Shown: positions 19,045 through 27,877 of the stretch, one piece after another
How the letters are laid out: each line of letters opens with the position of its first letter
Numbering within the stretch: position 1 is the first letter of the stretch
Assembly: GCF_017916325.1 (NCBI RefSeq)
Contig: NC_090164.1
Span: 1-30,000, forward strand
Reading direction: 5' to 3'
Origin: Leishmania martiniquensis
Lineage: Eukaryota; Euglenozoa; Kinetoplastea; Trypanosomatida; Trypanosomatidae
DNA length: 30,000 bases
Notes under the pieces: generated by a model
The model's input: the letters and a program-made list of their open reading frames with translations, nothing else
Database searches by the model: none
Told to the model about the DNA's origin: nothing
Translations under genes and position numbers: made by a program

Positions 19045-19955
19045 TGGGCAGGTGCCAGCAGAGACAACGACGAGCTAGCGCACCAATCCGCCTCTTGCAA
19101 GCGTGGTAGCTTGATTGACTGAAGGCCTCGAGGTCAAAGGTGCCACCTGAGGAAGGGACAACGCTGCATCATCTCTGAGCAACAGTTGGTGGGGAAAGAG
19201 CCCCAGAGCATAGCACACAGGTTGAACAACGGGAGAGGGGCGGTAAACAGCAGGTGCAAGAAGAGAGTTTCTCTGACTGATTCCCGTCGGCAAGGAAAGG
19301 GAAGAGCGCACATCGGCCTCAGCGGTAGCTCACACAGGCACAATCGCAAGCTGCGTATTTTTTTGTACCTTGCCACTCTCCTCACCTCCCTTCCGACAAC
19401 GGCGTCAGCAGTCATGCTCAGTGCGCAACCACCGCGTCAAGCGCAGCACAAAGGGAGGAGGTCTATACATATGCCTGAATGGATAAAGGAACGCGGCGCC
19501 TCCTACTCGGTCACGGCGGAAGAGCCTGCCAAGAAGGTGCGTGCTCATTGCTTTCTGGCGGGCAAGAAAAGCCGCACACGCCTGTTACGGTGCCCTCTCG
19601 TGTCCCAGGATCTGGAGGGAGGGAGGGAGGGGGAAGGGATAAAAGAGACAGTAGTCGGCGGCGTGTCCTGCACACACACCATCACACGCACATCCTCATG
19701 CGATTGCTGTGCAATCGATGTTTTGCCTTATGCTTGAGGAAGAAGAGGCCTCGAACGCATGTGTGCATCACCACCCGTTCAAAGATCGTCGTTGTCTCGC
19801 TTACGCGCCTGCTGTTGTCGGCAACCGTCGCGCTCTTGCACATCGCGACTGCGCGTCCCTTCCAATTAGAGTCTCGGCAGATCCTTGTGGGTACCCTGCT
19901 CGGCCCGGCAAACTAGCACGCACGCAAGTGCGCAGCAGATACGCCTGCTGTCGTT
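19045..19955. other. Intergenic region between TrpRS and the 671-residue gene
   Basis: No minus-strand gene was seen. A run of GGGA units on the plus strand (19614-19637) is a long pyrimidine tract on the transcribed sense and is followed by CCAG, a good trans-splice acceptor for the downstream gene. The same run could form a G-quadruplex on the plus strand. Plus-strand frames here oppose transcription. Confidence 0.5.
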
Positions 19956-21146
19956 TTACGGCTCTGCATTCACTGCTTCCTTTGCCGGCCCCATCAAGCG
20001 TACAGCCGTGAAGAGCTCCGCATCAGCGTCAGTTACGTTGCGGCGCGCCTCCTGGTGCGCTGTCACGATGCTGGTTAGGGTTCGGATAAGGACGTTTTTC
20101 ACTTCACCAGTCATGATGCGGCCAAGCATGTAGTCCTTCTGGATGCGCCTCAACTCCTCGTCATCCTCGAGGAAAAACCGAAGCCATTGCACAGGGACGT
20201 CGACGCTAGTGTTGCCGCCAAGAAGTAGCTGCTCCTTCTTATCGGCGCCCCCACCACTGAAGGCGTGCTTGTTGATCTTGTCCTTGATCATCTTGGGAGT
20301 GTCCGTGAGAAACACGGCAGCGCCTACCGAGGAGCTCATCTTGCCCTTCGACCCACTAAGGCCTGGAAAGAACTTGGAGTGGATGACGGCTGGCTTCAAA
20401 TATCCCAGGCGCGGTGCCACGTCACGCGTAAGGCGGAAGTACGGGTCCTGGTCGATCGCCTGTGGAATCATGCAGAAGACGTTGCCTTTCTGCGGCGGAA
20501 AAATGTGCGGAAACGCCGCCGAGAAGGAAGGCGCTGCCTGAATGGCGGGGAACATCCAGCGTCCGCAATTGTCCTCCATCTTGAAGCCGAAGCAGCCACG
20601 CACCTGGCTGGCCGTGTACGCCTTCTCGATGCGTGCCACAATGCGATACATCTGCCCGACGTACTCGAAGTCCCGGAAGATAAACGTCAACTTTGGGTCG
20701 AATCCCAAGGCAATAATGTCTTTCAAGTTCTCCGTCGTCATCTTGTCAATCTCTTCCATTGTCAGGTCCTTGAAGAAGAACTTCTCATCGTCTGTCAGCT
20801 GAATCACCAGCGGCACCTGGAATGTATCCTGCAGCCACTTCGTGAACATAAACGGAATGAGATGGCCAACATGCATCGACTCGCTGCTGGGACCACGGCC
20901 GGTGTAGAGATAGAAAGTCTGGCCCCGCTCGTATGCATCGAGGATGAGGTTCAAATCACGATGAGAGAAGAAGATGCCGCGGCGCAGAAAGCGATGAGGC
21001 TTCTTGCCCGTCAGCCGTTCCACCCGCTCCAGCAGCTTCTCATCTATTGCCTGGCAGCCGAAGTTTTGGATAAGCTTATCATAGTTCACGTCACCCTCGA
21101 CCGTCCAAGGGGTCACGACAGCCATCGGCGCGGCAGGGTCTTCCAT
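19956..21146 (-). CDS. Tryptophanyl-tRNA synthetase, cytosolic eukaryotic type
   Basis: The 396-residue class I aminoacyl-tRNA synthetase charges tRNA-Trp with tryptophan using ATP. Seen: the HIGH-type motif HVGH (92-95) preceded by TGRGPSSESM; the KMSKS-type loop KMSSS (269-273); and DQDPYFRLTRDVAPRLGY (232-249), characteristic of eukaryotic and archaeal TrpRS. The N-terminal segment ahead of the catalytic fold is short and there is no WHEP domain. Trypanosomatids have two TrpRS genes, one cytosolic and one mitochondrial that handles the edited and thiolated tRNA-Trp. The absence of a presequence and the eukaryotic-type core point to the cytosolic enzyme. The frame extends to a TTG at 21188, but the first ATG is at 21146 and follows a pyrimidine-rich stretch and two AGs within a few bases, so that start is preferred. 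The gene sits between two direct repeats that could mediate its amplification. Confidence 0.95.
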   Translation of the reverse strand: MEDPAAPMAVVTPWTVEGDVNYDKLIQNFGCQAIDEKLLERVERLTGKKPHRFLRRGIFFSHRDLNLILDAYERGQTFYLYTGRGPSSESMHVGHLIPFMFTKWLQDTFQVPLVIQLTDDEKFFFKDLTMEEIDKMTTENLKDIIALGFDPKLTFIFRDFEYVGQMYRIVARIEKAYTASQVRGCFGFKMEDNCGRWMFPAIQAAPSFSAAFPHIFPPQKGNVFCMIPQAIDQDPYFRLTRDVAPRLGYLKPAVIHSKFFPGLSGSKGKMSSSVGAAVFLTDTPKMIKDKINKHAFSGGGADKKEQLLLGGNTSVDVPVQWLRFFLEDDEELRRIQKDYMLGRIMTGEVKNVLIRTLTSIVTAHQEARRNVTDADAELFTAVRLMGPAKEAVNAEP

Positions 21147-21682
21147 GCTTAGGAGCTCAGTCGCAAAGAATAAATAAATGAGGTGCAAAAGAGAGTGAAG
21201 CTGTCCACCCGATTAGGCTGCGTAGCCGATGCAGGAATGAAGCACCACGGCGATACACAGCACCGCATCCTCACATTTGTCCAGCACAAGGCAGTGAAAG
21301 CAACAGGTGCGAGCAAAGGAAGCGTGCGAGATCTCGCACAAAACAGAGAGCAGTGCCATGAGTTCCACCCCATAGGAGCACATAGGGAGCTTTCACGGTG
21401 AGCATGCAGCGCTGTGTCGCTGGTGGCGGTCGCCGTTAAAAGAGAGCGAGATGGCATTGACAGAGCTTAACGCCTGCACGGTCCCTCCCCTTCCCCACAC
21501 AACGAGAACCGCCTTTGTCCTTTTCTTTCCACAGCCACGCAGCGCAAATGTGCGAGAACATTCTTACGTGCACGCACGGGTGCGTGTCCTGTGGCGCTCG
21601 GGCACCACATTGGAAAACTGAGAGAGCAACCCCGAGGATGCGCTGATATGAGCAGACCACAGCAAAAAACTTTTTTGAGTGC
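21147..21682. other. Intergenic, 5' of TrpRS
   Basis: No gene was seen. Pyrimidine-rich sequence on the minus strand directly upstream of 21146 (CACTCTCTTTTGCACCTC and following) is the likely TrpRS trans-splice signal. An AAAAAACTTTTTT palindrome (about 21664-21676) lies next to the end of repeat copy B. Confidence 0.5.
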
Positions 21683-22277
21683 CTTAGTGGGGTCACGCGC
21701 TGCCAAATTGCAAAGAAGCGGTGCCGCTACGTCTGCTCGGTCTGCCACAGGCGCGCCGCGTCGGCGGAGGCACGCCGTACAGCAGCGCCCATCGTACCCC
21801 TCGAAACGTGGCGCGCTCCCCCCAAGCGGTGTGCCGCACCCTCCCAGGCCCCGTCAGTAGGCAGCAAGCGAGGGCCGCACGAGATGCGCTCGAGTAGCCT
21901 TGGCACACTCTACGCCACACACAGGAGACAAGCGCGCACACAGTCACGGCTCGCTTCCCGACGCAACGCCGTCCAGCACCCTCCCATGGTGCACACCAGT
22001 AACGATGAGTCACTCTGGCGCTCCCACCCCATCACCGGCCTCCTCTCCGTCGAGGGTGCCTCGCTCTGCTGTCCGTGCACATGATTTTGCGTTGGCAGCG
22101 ATGGAGACTGCTTGGCTCCCCACCATCACCACGACCGTCACACACACAGAGACACGCACACACAAGTACGAGAGGGGTGCTGCAAACTGAGGTACCACGC
22201 ACGGAGAGGTGTCCACCTCCCCTCTCCATAAGGGGAGGGAGGGGGGAGGCGGAAGAGGTCGAAGCGAGGGAGAGAAG
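21683..22277 (-). mobile_element. SIDER-like retroposon / 595-bp direct repeat, copy B
   Basis: By eye this block is identical to copy A (16055-16649), in the same orientation and of the same length. Sequence diverges immediately on both sides (AAGGGGG versus AAGAGCC on the right; TTG versus TGC just left of CTTAG). No convincing target-site duplication is visible. It lies downstream of the SNARE gene stop (22549), so it is probably in that gene's 3' UTR, upstream of TrpRS. The same internal hairpin and inverted repeat as in copy A are present. Confidence 0.65.
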
Positions 22278-22548
22278 AGCCAAGCGCCGACACACAGATG
22301 CACTCAGCCGCAGCGATGATGGGTGCCACAACCGACCACCCCGAGTGCGTTGGACACGTAATAAAGAGTCAGGTGAACCACAGCCTCACTATCCTCCCGA
22401 TTCGAAGCAACATTGTGCAGCCAAGGACAGAATAACGGAAGGAAGAAACTGAATGCACAGAACTGCAAGAGTCAGAGACAGCACCAACACGCACAGAGGG
22501 ACAGCGACGGCACGCCAGCATCGATGGTGAGGGGCATCCGTCACCGGC

Positions 22549-23304
22549 CTAGTTCATGAGAAGGCCAATGCTAACAATGACAAGCATGATGATCATGCAG
22601 ATGAAGAGAGCCTTGTTTCGGGAAGAAGTTGTTTGATACTGCTGTGCGCGTTGCAGGTGCTGCGAAGCGTTTCGGGTGGCACGCTCAGCGACGCTGAGGT
22701 TGCTATCCACAATCTCGAGTTGCTCACCTTGCTCGTTGACCATGCAGTTGATGTGCTGAAAAATTTCGTGAATATCGCGGACGTTTTCTGCAATCTCGCC
22801 TGTCTCACGCCGGCGCTCGCGCATGAGTTCTTCGTACAGGTCTCGCTCAAACAGCGCCCTTTGAGGGGCCTCCGTGCTGAGCAGCGACTGTCTTTCGTTT
22901 TCTCCTTCCTCCTCACTTGCCTCGAGAAATGCTCGATGTGCACGGCTGCTGTGAGCGCCTCGTGCAGACTCGCCTTCCATGCATTTACGATAGAAGTTGT
23001 TGCAGGCCCTCTCGTAGTCTTGGAGAACCACCTCAGCATCTCTGGCAAGCTTTCTCCCCTCGTCGCTGAGGCTCTTGTCCAGTAATATAAAGCGCTCAAG
23101 TGACTTGACGACCTTACGGATGTCTTGCACGTCCGTGGCGCTCGCGGCATGCGTTATGCGCTTCACCTCCTCGCGCTCCTTCCTGATCTCCTCGGCGGAG
23201 CTGCGCCGGTTAGTAATGCGGCGTATCGTTGCCGTCTTCTGCCCCAGGGACTGTAAGTGCTTTGCTAGCAGATCGCACGCGCGGCGCCAGCTGGGATCCG
23301 CCAT
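22549..23304 (-). CDS. Qa-SNARE (syntaxin family)
   Basis: The 251-residue protein is a tail-anchored membrane-fusion protein. Seen: an N-terminal helical region (about 10-110) in the position of the regulatory Habc bundle; an acidic linker (128-140); a SNARE motif at about 165-225 containing IHEIFQHINCMVNEQGEQLE, whose Gln192 is the ionic-layer residue and whose spacing matches Qa-SNAREs such as syntaxin 7/16/Pep12; and a C-terminal membrane anchor at about 232-250 with almost no luminal tail. The frame reaches a TTG at 23502, but the first ATG is at 23304, just after a pyrimidine tract, and gives a normal syntaxin length. Which compartment it serves (endosome, Golgi or plasma membrane) cannot be told from sequence alone. 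Confidence 0.9.
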   Translation of the reverse strand: MADPSWRRACDLLAKHLQSLGQKTATIRRITNRRSSAEEIRKEREEVKRITHAASATDVQDIRKVVKSLERFILLDKSLSDEGRKLARDAEVVLQDYERACNNFYRKCMEGESARGAHSSRAHRAFLEASEEEGENERQSLLSTEAPQRALFERDLYEELMRERRRETGEIAENVRDIHEIFQHINCMVNEQGEQLEIVDSNLSVAERATRNASQHLQRAQQYQTTSSRNKALFICMIIMLVIVSIGLLMN

Positions 23305-24075
23305 GGCTCCCGTAAGAAACGGCCGTGGTGCGTTGGAGAGGAGGAGATGGGACCGCGCCTCACTGTGAACTCGTCGGCGCAACCGAAAATGAGCGTAGAA
23401 GACTGCTCTTCGAGCGACAAGATGTGTGCGCGTTGTAGCAGGGGCGCCTCTGACGACCCTTGCGATGATCGATGAGCGTAAAGAAGTGAAGCAGTATGGC
23501 AACTAAAATAAACTCAAAAAGAGAGGGGTTCGTGTGGGGAAGTGGTCGACGGTCCCAACGTGCACGCTGTGCAAGGAGTAGCTCTCAAGTGTTTTTTCTT
23601 CTTCTGGGTGTACCACAGGAGCGGTGGGCAATGACAGTGGAAACCGTTCGTAGACGACACACAGCCCCCACCGCAAGCGTGAACGGACACAAGCGCGTCA
23701 GACAAGAGAGATGCGGACACAGAAGAGAGTCGATGGAAGGAGTATGGGGCCGGCACGAAAGCCAGGAAAGAAGCTGCTCCAGATAGGAGAAGAACAGACA
23801 CATGCGATGAAGATGTTGACTCAGCATCCCTCCCACACGGCCATCACTCTCCGCCGCACGCGTGAGGGAGAGGGCGGGGGGGGGGGGGCACCGAGGCGGA
23901 AGAAGCGAACGAAGGTACATGGCAGCGACGCACGAAGACTTGGCACTACCGCTCCTTTGCGCTGATTTGCTGTCATCAATACCTCTCTTTTTCTTTGACA
24001 ATGGCGACGAAGTGCTGAATTCTTTGGCCCTCTGCGGCTGCGGCGCCGCAAAGAGCTTTCGGAGGTGACAGTACC
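23305..24075. other. Intergenic region between the Sen15-like gene and the SNARE gene
   Basis: No gene was seen. A run of 13 G residues on the plus strand (23876-23888; poly-C on the transcribed sense) lies in the presumed 3' UTR of the Sen15-like gene or the trans-splicing region of the SNARE gene. Homopolymers of this length are also prone to length errors. Confidence 0.5.
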
Positions 24076-24450
24076 TCAACGGCGACTCGAAGCAGCTCCG
24101 TCATTGCTTCCGTATGTACTAGCCACGGCGGTCTCACACCTGTAGTAGGACACCGTTCCGGCAAGGTCCACGAAGCCGAGAAAACAACATACATCAGATT
24201 CTTCGTGTGTGGCTTGCCACGCTTCCACCAACGCCATCCACTCCGTCAGCATGTCCTCGCCCACGTAGTTGCTGTCGCTCGCTTCGACAGGGATAAAGAG
24301 ACGGTGACGCTTAGCGCCGCTGTCATCGAGCCATGTGCTTGAGACGACGCATGGTGCATGCGAAACAGGTCTTATTAGCTGCGTGTTCCACAGCGGCAGC
24401 CTACTCCTCACATCCTCGTAGAGAGCAGTCAGAAATGGACTCTGGCCCAT
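24076..24450 (-). CDS. Possible tRNA-splicing endonuclease subunit Sen15-like protein
   Basis: The 124-residue protein has the order of elements expected of the Sen15 fold: an N-terminal helix (FLTALYEDVRSRL, 6-18) followed by W21; a strand ending in HRLFIPVEAS (49-58), which resembles the IVPVS segment of Sen15; a helix (66-80); and DVCCFLGFVDLAGTVSYYR (86-104), which resembles the DSDSTVVYYK strand pair of Sen15. Sen15 is a non-catalytic subunit of the heterotetramer that cuts introns from tRNA. The assignment rests on motif pattern only and is moderate. An in-frame ATG lies upstream at 24558, but the 36 extra codons have low GC at third positions and contain a pyrimidine tract with AG (24489-24488), so I take 24450 as start, with a predicted 37-nt 5' UTR. 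Confidence 0.55.
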   Translation of the reverse strand: MGQSPFLTALYEDVRSRLPLWNTQLIRPVSHAPCVVSSTWLDDSGAKRHRLFIPVEASDSNYVGEDMLTEWMALVEAWQATHEESDVCCFLGFVDLAGTVSYYRCETAVASTYGSNDGAASSRR

Positions 24451-25129
24451 GAGATGCACGCTGGCCCGCAGGGCGGATGCTTCATGTCTTTGAGAATAAG
24501 GAAGAGAGCGACGGGGCGGATGTTTCGCACGATATACAGTAAAAGAGAGGCAGGGCATCGGTGCCTAAGGCGAAGGGGATAGTAGTCACCCGCTTTGCAG
24601 GCGGTGCAGAAAGAGCCATTTCGCTGCGTCCCCCGCCTTTGTGTCGTTGTTGGCAATAGCCCAGAGCGCCGCGCATCGCCTCTTGGACCAGTTTTCTGTG
24701 ACTCGAGCGCCACTAAGCTGGAAAGAAGAGGGGGTTGAAAAAGCGAGAGCTACTACCCGGAGCCGTCTACTTACACACACACACGCATACACACCATCGT
24801 CGAATGCCCTCATGAAACCGTCACAGGAAAGCGCTTTTCATGCAATGCGTCCGCTGGTTCGTCATCACCCCTTCCACCGGCGCCCAACGATCTTTGGTAT
24901 GGCAATCGTCTTTATCAGAGACAGGTAAAAAGAAGAGAAAAACGAATGCTTTCCGGAGAAGGTGTGGACAGGAAGCGGCGTTCTCAGTGCATGGACACCT
25001 TTCGCCGCATGGCATGCCGCCGCGCGCGCGCCTCCCTCGCGAGCTGCACCGGCTACATGTGCGTCGGAACAGGAAAACTGAATGAGATGGGAGGTGTACG
25101 GCAGGACCCCTGAAGCGGGTCCTCGTCTG
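24451..25129. other. Intergenic region between IFT27 and the Sen15-like gene
   Basis: Holds the presumed IFT27 3' UTR and the 5' region of the Sen15-like gene. A short CA run lies at about 24770-24795, and a CG-alternating stretch at about 25019-25030. No gene was seen. Confidence 0.5.
24488..24510 (-). promoter_or_regulatory. Predicted spliced-leader acceptor of the Sen15-like gene
   Basis: A minus-strand pyrimidine tract (opposite 24493-24510) is followed by AAAG with AG at 24489-24488. It lies between the two candidate ATGs and favours the downstream one. Confidence 0.5.
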
Positions 25130-25690
25130 TCACCTGTTCGCGCTCAGCTGTGACAACTGAGCCAGTCTCTTCTGATAAGCCTCCAGGAACATTCGCGAGA
25201 GCTTCTCCACAGGATCTGCTATGCCCGTGCCGCGCAACGCGGAGCACTTAAAAAAGGTAAGCTGATTTGCGCGCGCGAAAACCTCTGCTTGGTTGTCTGT
25301 GACCTCTGCCTTCTCAGCGAGGTCCATTTTGTTTGCCAAAAGCAGGCCGATCATGTCCTTCTTTGCGGCCCGCGCCTTATTCACCCACTTTCGACACGAC
25401 TCGAACGTGGCCTTGTTCGACACATCGTAGACAAGGATGAAGGCGCACGCGCTCTCTAGGTAGTGAGATGTCATGCGATCATACAGCCGCTGGCCCGCCA
25501 CGTCTAGGAGAGACACTTCGACTGTGTTCTCATCATCTACCGCAAACTCCTTCACCACGAAATCGCAGCCCATTGTCATGAGATAATTCTTTGGGAAGGT
25601 GGCACCGTTGCTATGTACCATCTGCACGAATGCCGTTTTACCGGATGTCGGCTCCCCGATTACAGCGACCCGCAGGCGCAAGAGCACCAT
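25130..25690 (-). CDS. IFT27: Intraflagellar transport protein 27 (Rab-like GTPase)
   Basis: The 186-residue Ras-superfamily GTPase is most like IFT27/RABL4, the IFT-B1 subunit that pairs with IFT25 and takes part in flagellar transport and BBSome handling. Seen: P-loop GEPTSGKT (12-19); G3 DVAGQ (63-67); G4 NKMD (120-123); G5 CSAL (149-152). IFT27-like features are the NGATFPKNYLMTMGCDFVVK segment (28-47) and the lack of a C-terminal prenylation cysteine (it ends SANR), which sets it apart from ordinary Rabs. The switch-II Gln67 is present, whereas human IFT27 has a different residue there. The start at 25690 is the first ATG; a pyrimidine tract and CAG lie directly upstream, leaving a very short predicted 5' UTR. 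The neighbouring upstream gene also encodes an IFT-motor component. Confidence 0.9.
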   Translation of the reverse strand: MVLLRLRVAVIGEPTSGKTAFVQMVHSNGATFPKNYLMTMGCDFVVKEFAVDDENTVEVSLLDVAGQRLYDRMTSHYLESACAFILVYDVSNKATFESCRKWVNKARAAKKDMIGLLLANKMDLAEKAEVTDNQAEVFARANQLTFFKCSALRGTGIADPVEKLSRMFLEAYQKRLAQLSQLSANR

Positions 25691-27877
25691 GTCTGCTTAT
25701 CCAGACAGCAAGAGGGAGGAGAATGCGCACTTGCTAACGGCGTATCTGCACAGGCCGGGACAGGCGTGCAAAGGCGTGCACGCGGTGCAGAGGAGGGCGG
25801 ATGTGAGAAGAGAGCGACGAGGGCCCTACTGAGATAAAGCGGCTCAGGTACGAGTGGCAAGGAGACGCAATTGAAAAGAAGGCGACAGGGCGACTACTTC
25901 CATGAAAAGGTCGCGCGTTTTTTTGTGTGTGTCGCTCTTCGGCGGATGTTGGAGTGCACCACAGTCTTTGATGAGGATCCCCTCCCCGCGCGCCAAACAG
26001 AAGGACAGATGAACAACTCGCGTTAGCAGCATAAAGCCGTATCGAGAAAGTGAGACATCAGCGAACGAAGAGATTTTCGAGGAAACGGCCCCATTGCCGT
26101 GAGGCGTGCGCACGTTGAAGTACACGTGTGCTGCTGTGTGCCTGTGGCTCTTGCGGGTGCGGTCTTCGGCCTTTAGAGGGAGCTGCGTGAGAATGCACAC
26201 CCGCGCAGGCGAAGAGAAGACAGCCTCTGATGAAAATAGAAAGCGATGGGTGGAGAGAAGTTGTACGGGCTTACTGCACTGGCCTTCTCCCGCCGTGTTT
26301 GCTACAAGCTCAGCACACGGATGGTCAACGGAGATCTTTCGATAAGCGCTCGTAGAGAACGGCTGCTACCGGTGGCAACGCCTCCTCTTGCGTGTCATCC
26401 CAGTTTCCGTGCGCACGTGAGCATCCCATGGCATACAAGCACAAACAGTTTCCCCACGGCATCCTTCGAGAAACCGTGAGAGAGCGAGAGGGAAGAAGGG
26501 AGAGTGAGGGGGCAGCAGCAAGCACTGCCAAGATCTGGAGCCCTGCTGGAGCGTTTCAAGAGAAAATATTGCCTTCCAAAGAGTTCATCAAGCCACAAGC
26601 AGGTCAGCCATAGTATACGCGCTGCTAGCACCTCTCCTATCCGTTGGCGCACTACAGATAAATCTCGGTTACCAAAGACGAGTTCTTCTGTCGGTAAAAC
26701 GAGTCGTCGCACCTGGTGGGGCCCCTCCTCTCTTTCCTCGTCCCCTTCCCGCATGCGTGAAGTGCAAGGGACACCTGGCGGACATGGATAGGCTGCACGC
26801 CTTGATCCAGGTGCGCCACGCACAGGTATCGGTTCGAAGCAGATGCGTTAGCCTCTCTCATGCAAGTGAAGAGGAGGTGAATGAGGCGCATAGTGGTCAA
26901 ATTCAAGCAGGGAGCGGACCAGCTCCAGTCCAGGGCCCTCGGGCGACCCTGTGCGCTGCCTCTGTGCCGGGCGGAGCTCTGATTCGCTCCAAGCTGCCGT
27001 ACTCCGTCATGCAGTGCAGCGGTCCTGCGCCTCGGAGGCTGCAGGACGCTACGGTGCAGGTCAGGGTTGCTTTTACCATGCCCTCACGGCATCGCTACGA
27101 CATCTGCCCGCCTGTTCAGGTAGAAAAACTGCCGCGCGCATGTCACGCGCACGCATCCTGGACGTGTTCCGCAAGGATCTCTCCCACCCCCCTCTTCGTT
27201 GCTTGCCCTTGCGCTTCTGAGCTGCGCACACCGTGCGTGGATTGCGGCAACCGTTCCGGAAGCGGGGCGACAGCGTGTGCGTAAAGGGCTTGCGCTCGTC
27301 CTACCTACCGCCTCTCTCAGGTCCGCGGTGCTGCGGGGGTTCGCGCATCCTCCATTCTCCATCTTCGCTGATGCTCCAGGGGTGTGTGTACCTCGACAGC
27401 TCGCCCGCGTATGCCGGCACAGGTGAGGCGTTGCCATGGACCTGTAGGGGCAGGGGAACTCTATCTTCTCAGTCTGAACGCCTTCGGCACATGTGGTTCT
27501 GCTAAGCCACAGAGGACCGCCGAAAAAAATGTGCGTGGGAGCAGAGGGCTCATAGCATGTCCTTGCGAAGAGACATTAGGCGAGGAGGAGGGGGGCAGCG
27601 GCAGCCACCCACCCCAGCAGGGTGAGTTCATAGCGTGCGAGCTTTGTGAGCCTACTTCAGCCACTGCGCGCGGTACGGTATCGAGCATCGAGGTATGTTT
27701 GGAGCCTCCAGCGGCCGCGAATACCGCAGAGGATATCGGGAACAGCGCCGCGGCGAATGCCCTCACAGGGAGCGCAACCGGAAATGGAGAATCGGTGAGT
27801 GGTTTCATAGGAGGGGAGAACGCTGCAAGGGAGAAGAAGCCTGCAAAGCGTACAGATACAGCGGCACTGGCATACAT
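25691..27877. other. Long gene-poor interval between the WD40 gene and IFT27
   Basis: This is the longest interval inside the gene array (2.2 kb). Minus-strand frames are short or begin at non-ATG codons. The best is about 119 codons from an ATG near 26754 to 26395, without a known motif. A second 138-codon frame (27877-27461) starts directly after the stop of the WD40 gene and in its frame. The part from about 26900 to 27450 is visibly richer in G and C than its surroundings and could be an old retroposon or pseudogene remnant, but I could not match it. No tRNA or rRNA was recognised. Confidence 0.45.

Noticed and set aside
20265..21152. 295-codon plus-strand frame
   Set aside because: Antisense to the TrpRS gene and explained by its codon pattern.
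26825..26850. GGTTCGAAGCA resembling a tRNA B box
   Set aside because: It does not match the GGTTCGANNCC consensus and no A box or cloverleaf is visible upstream.
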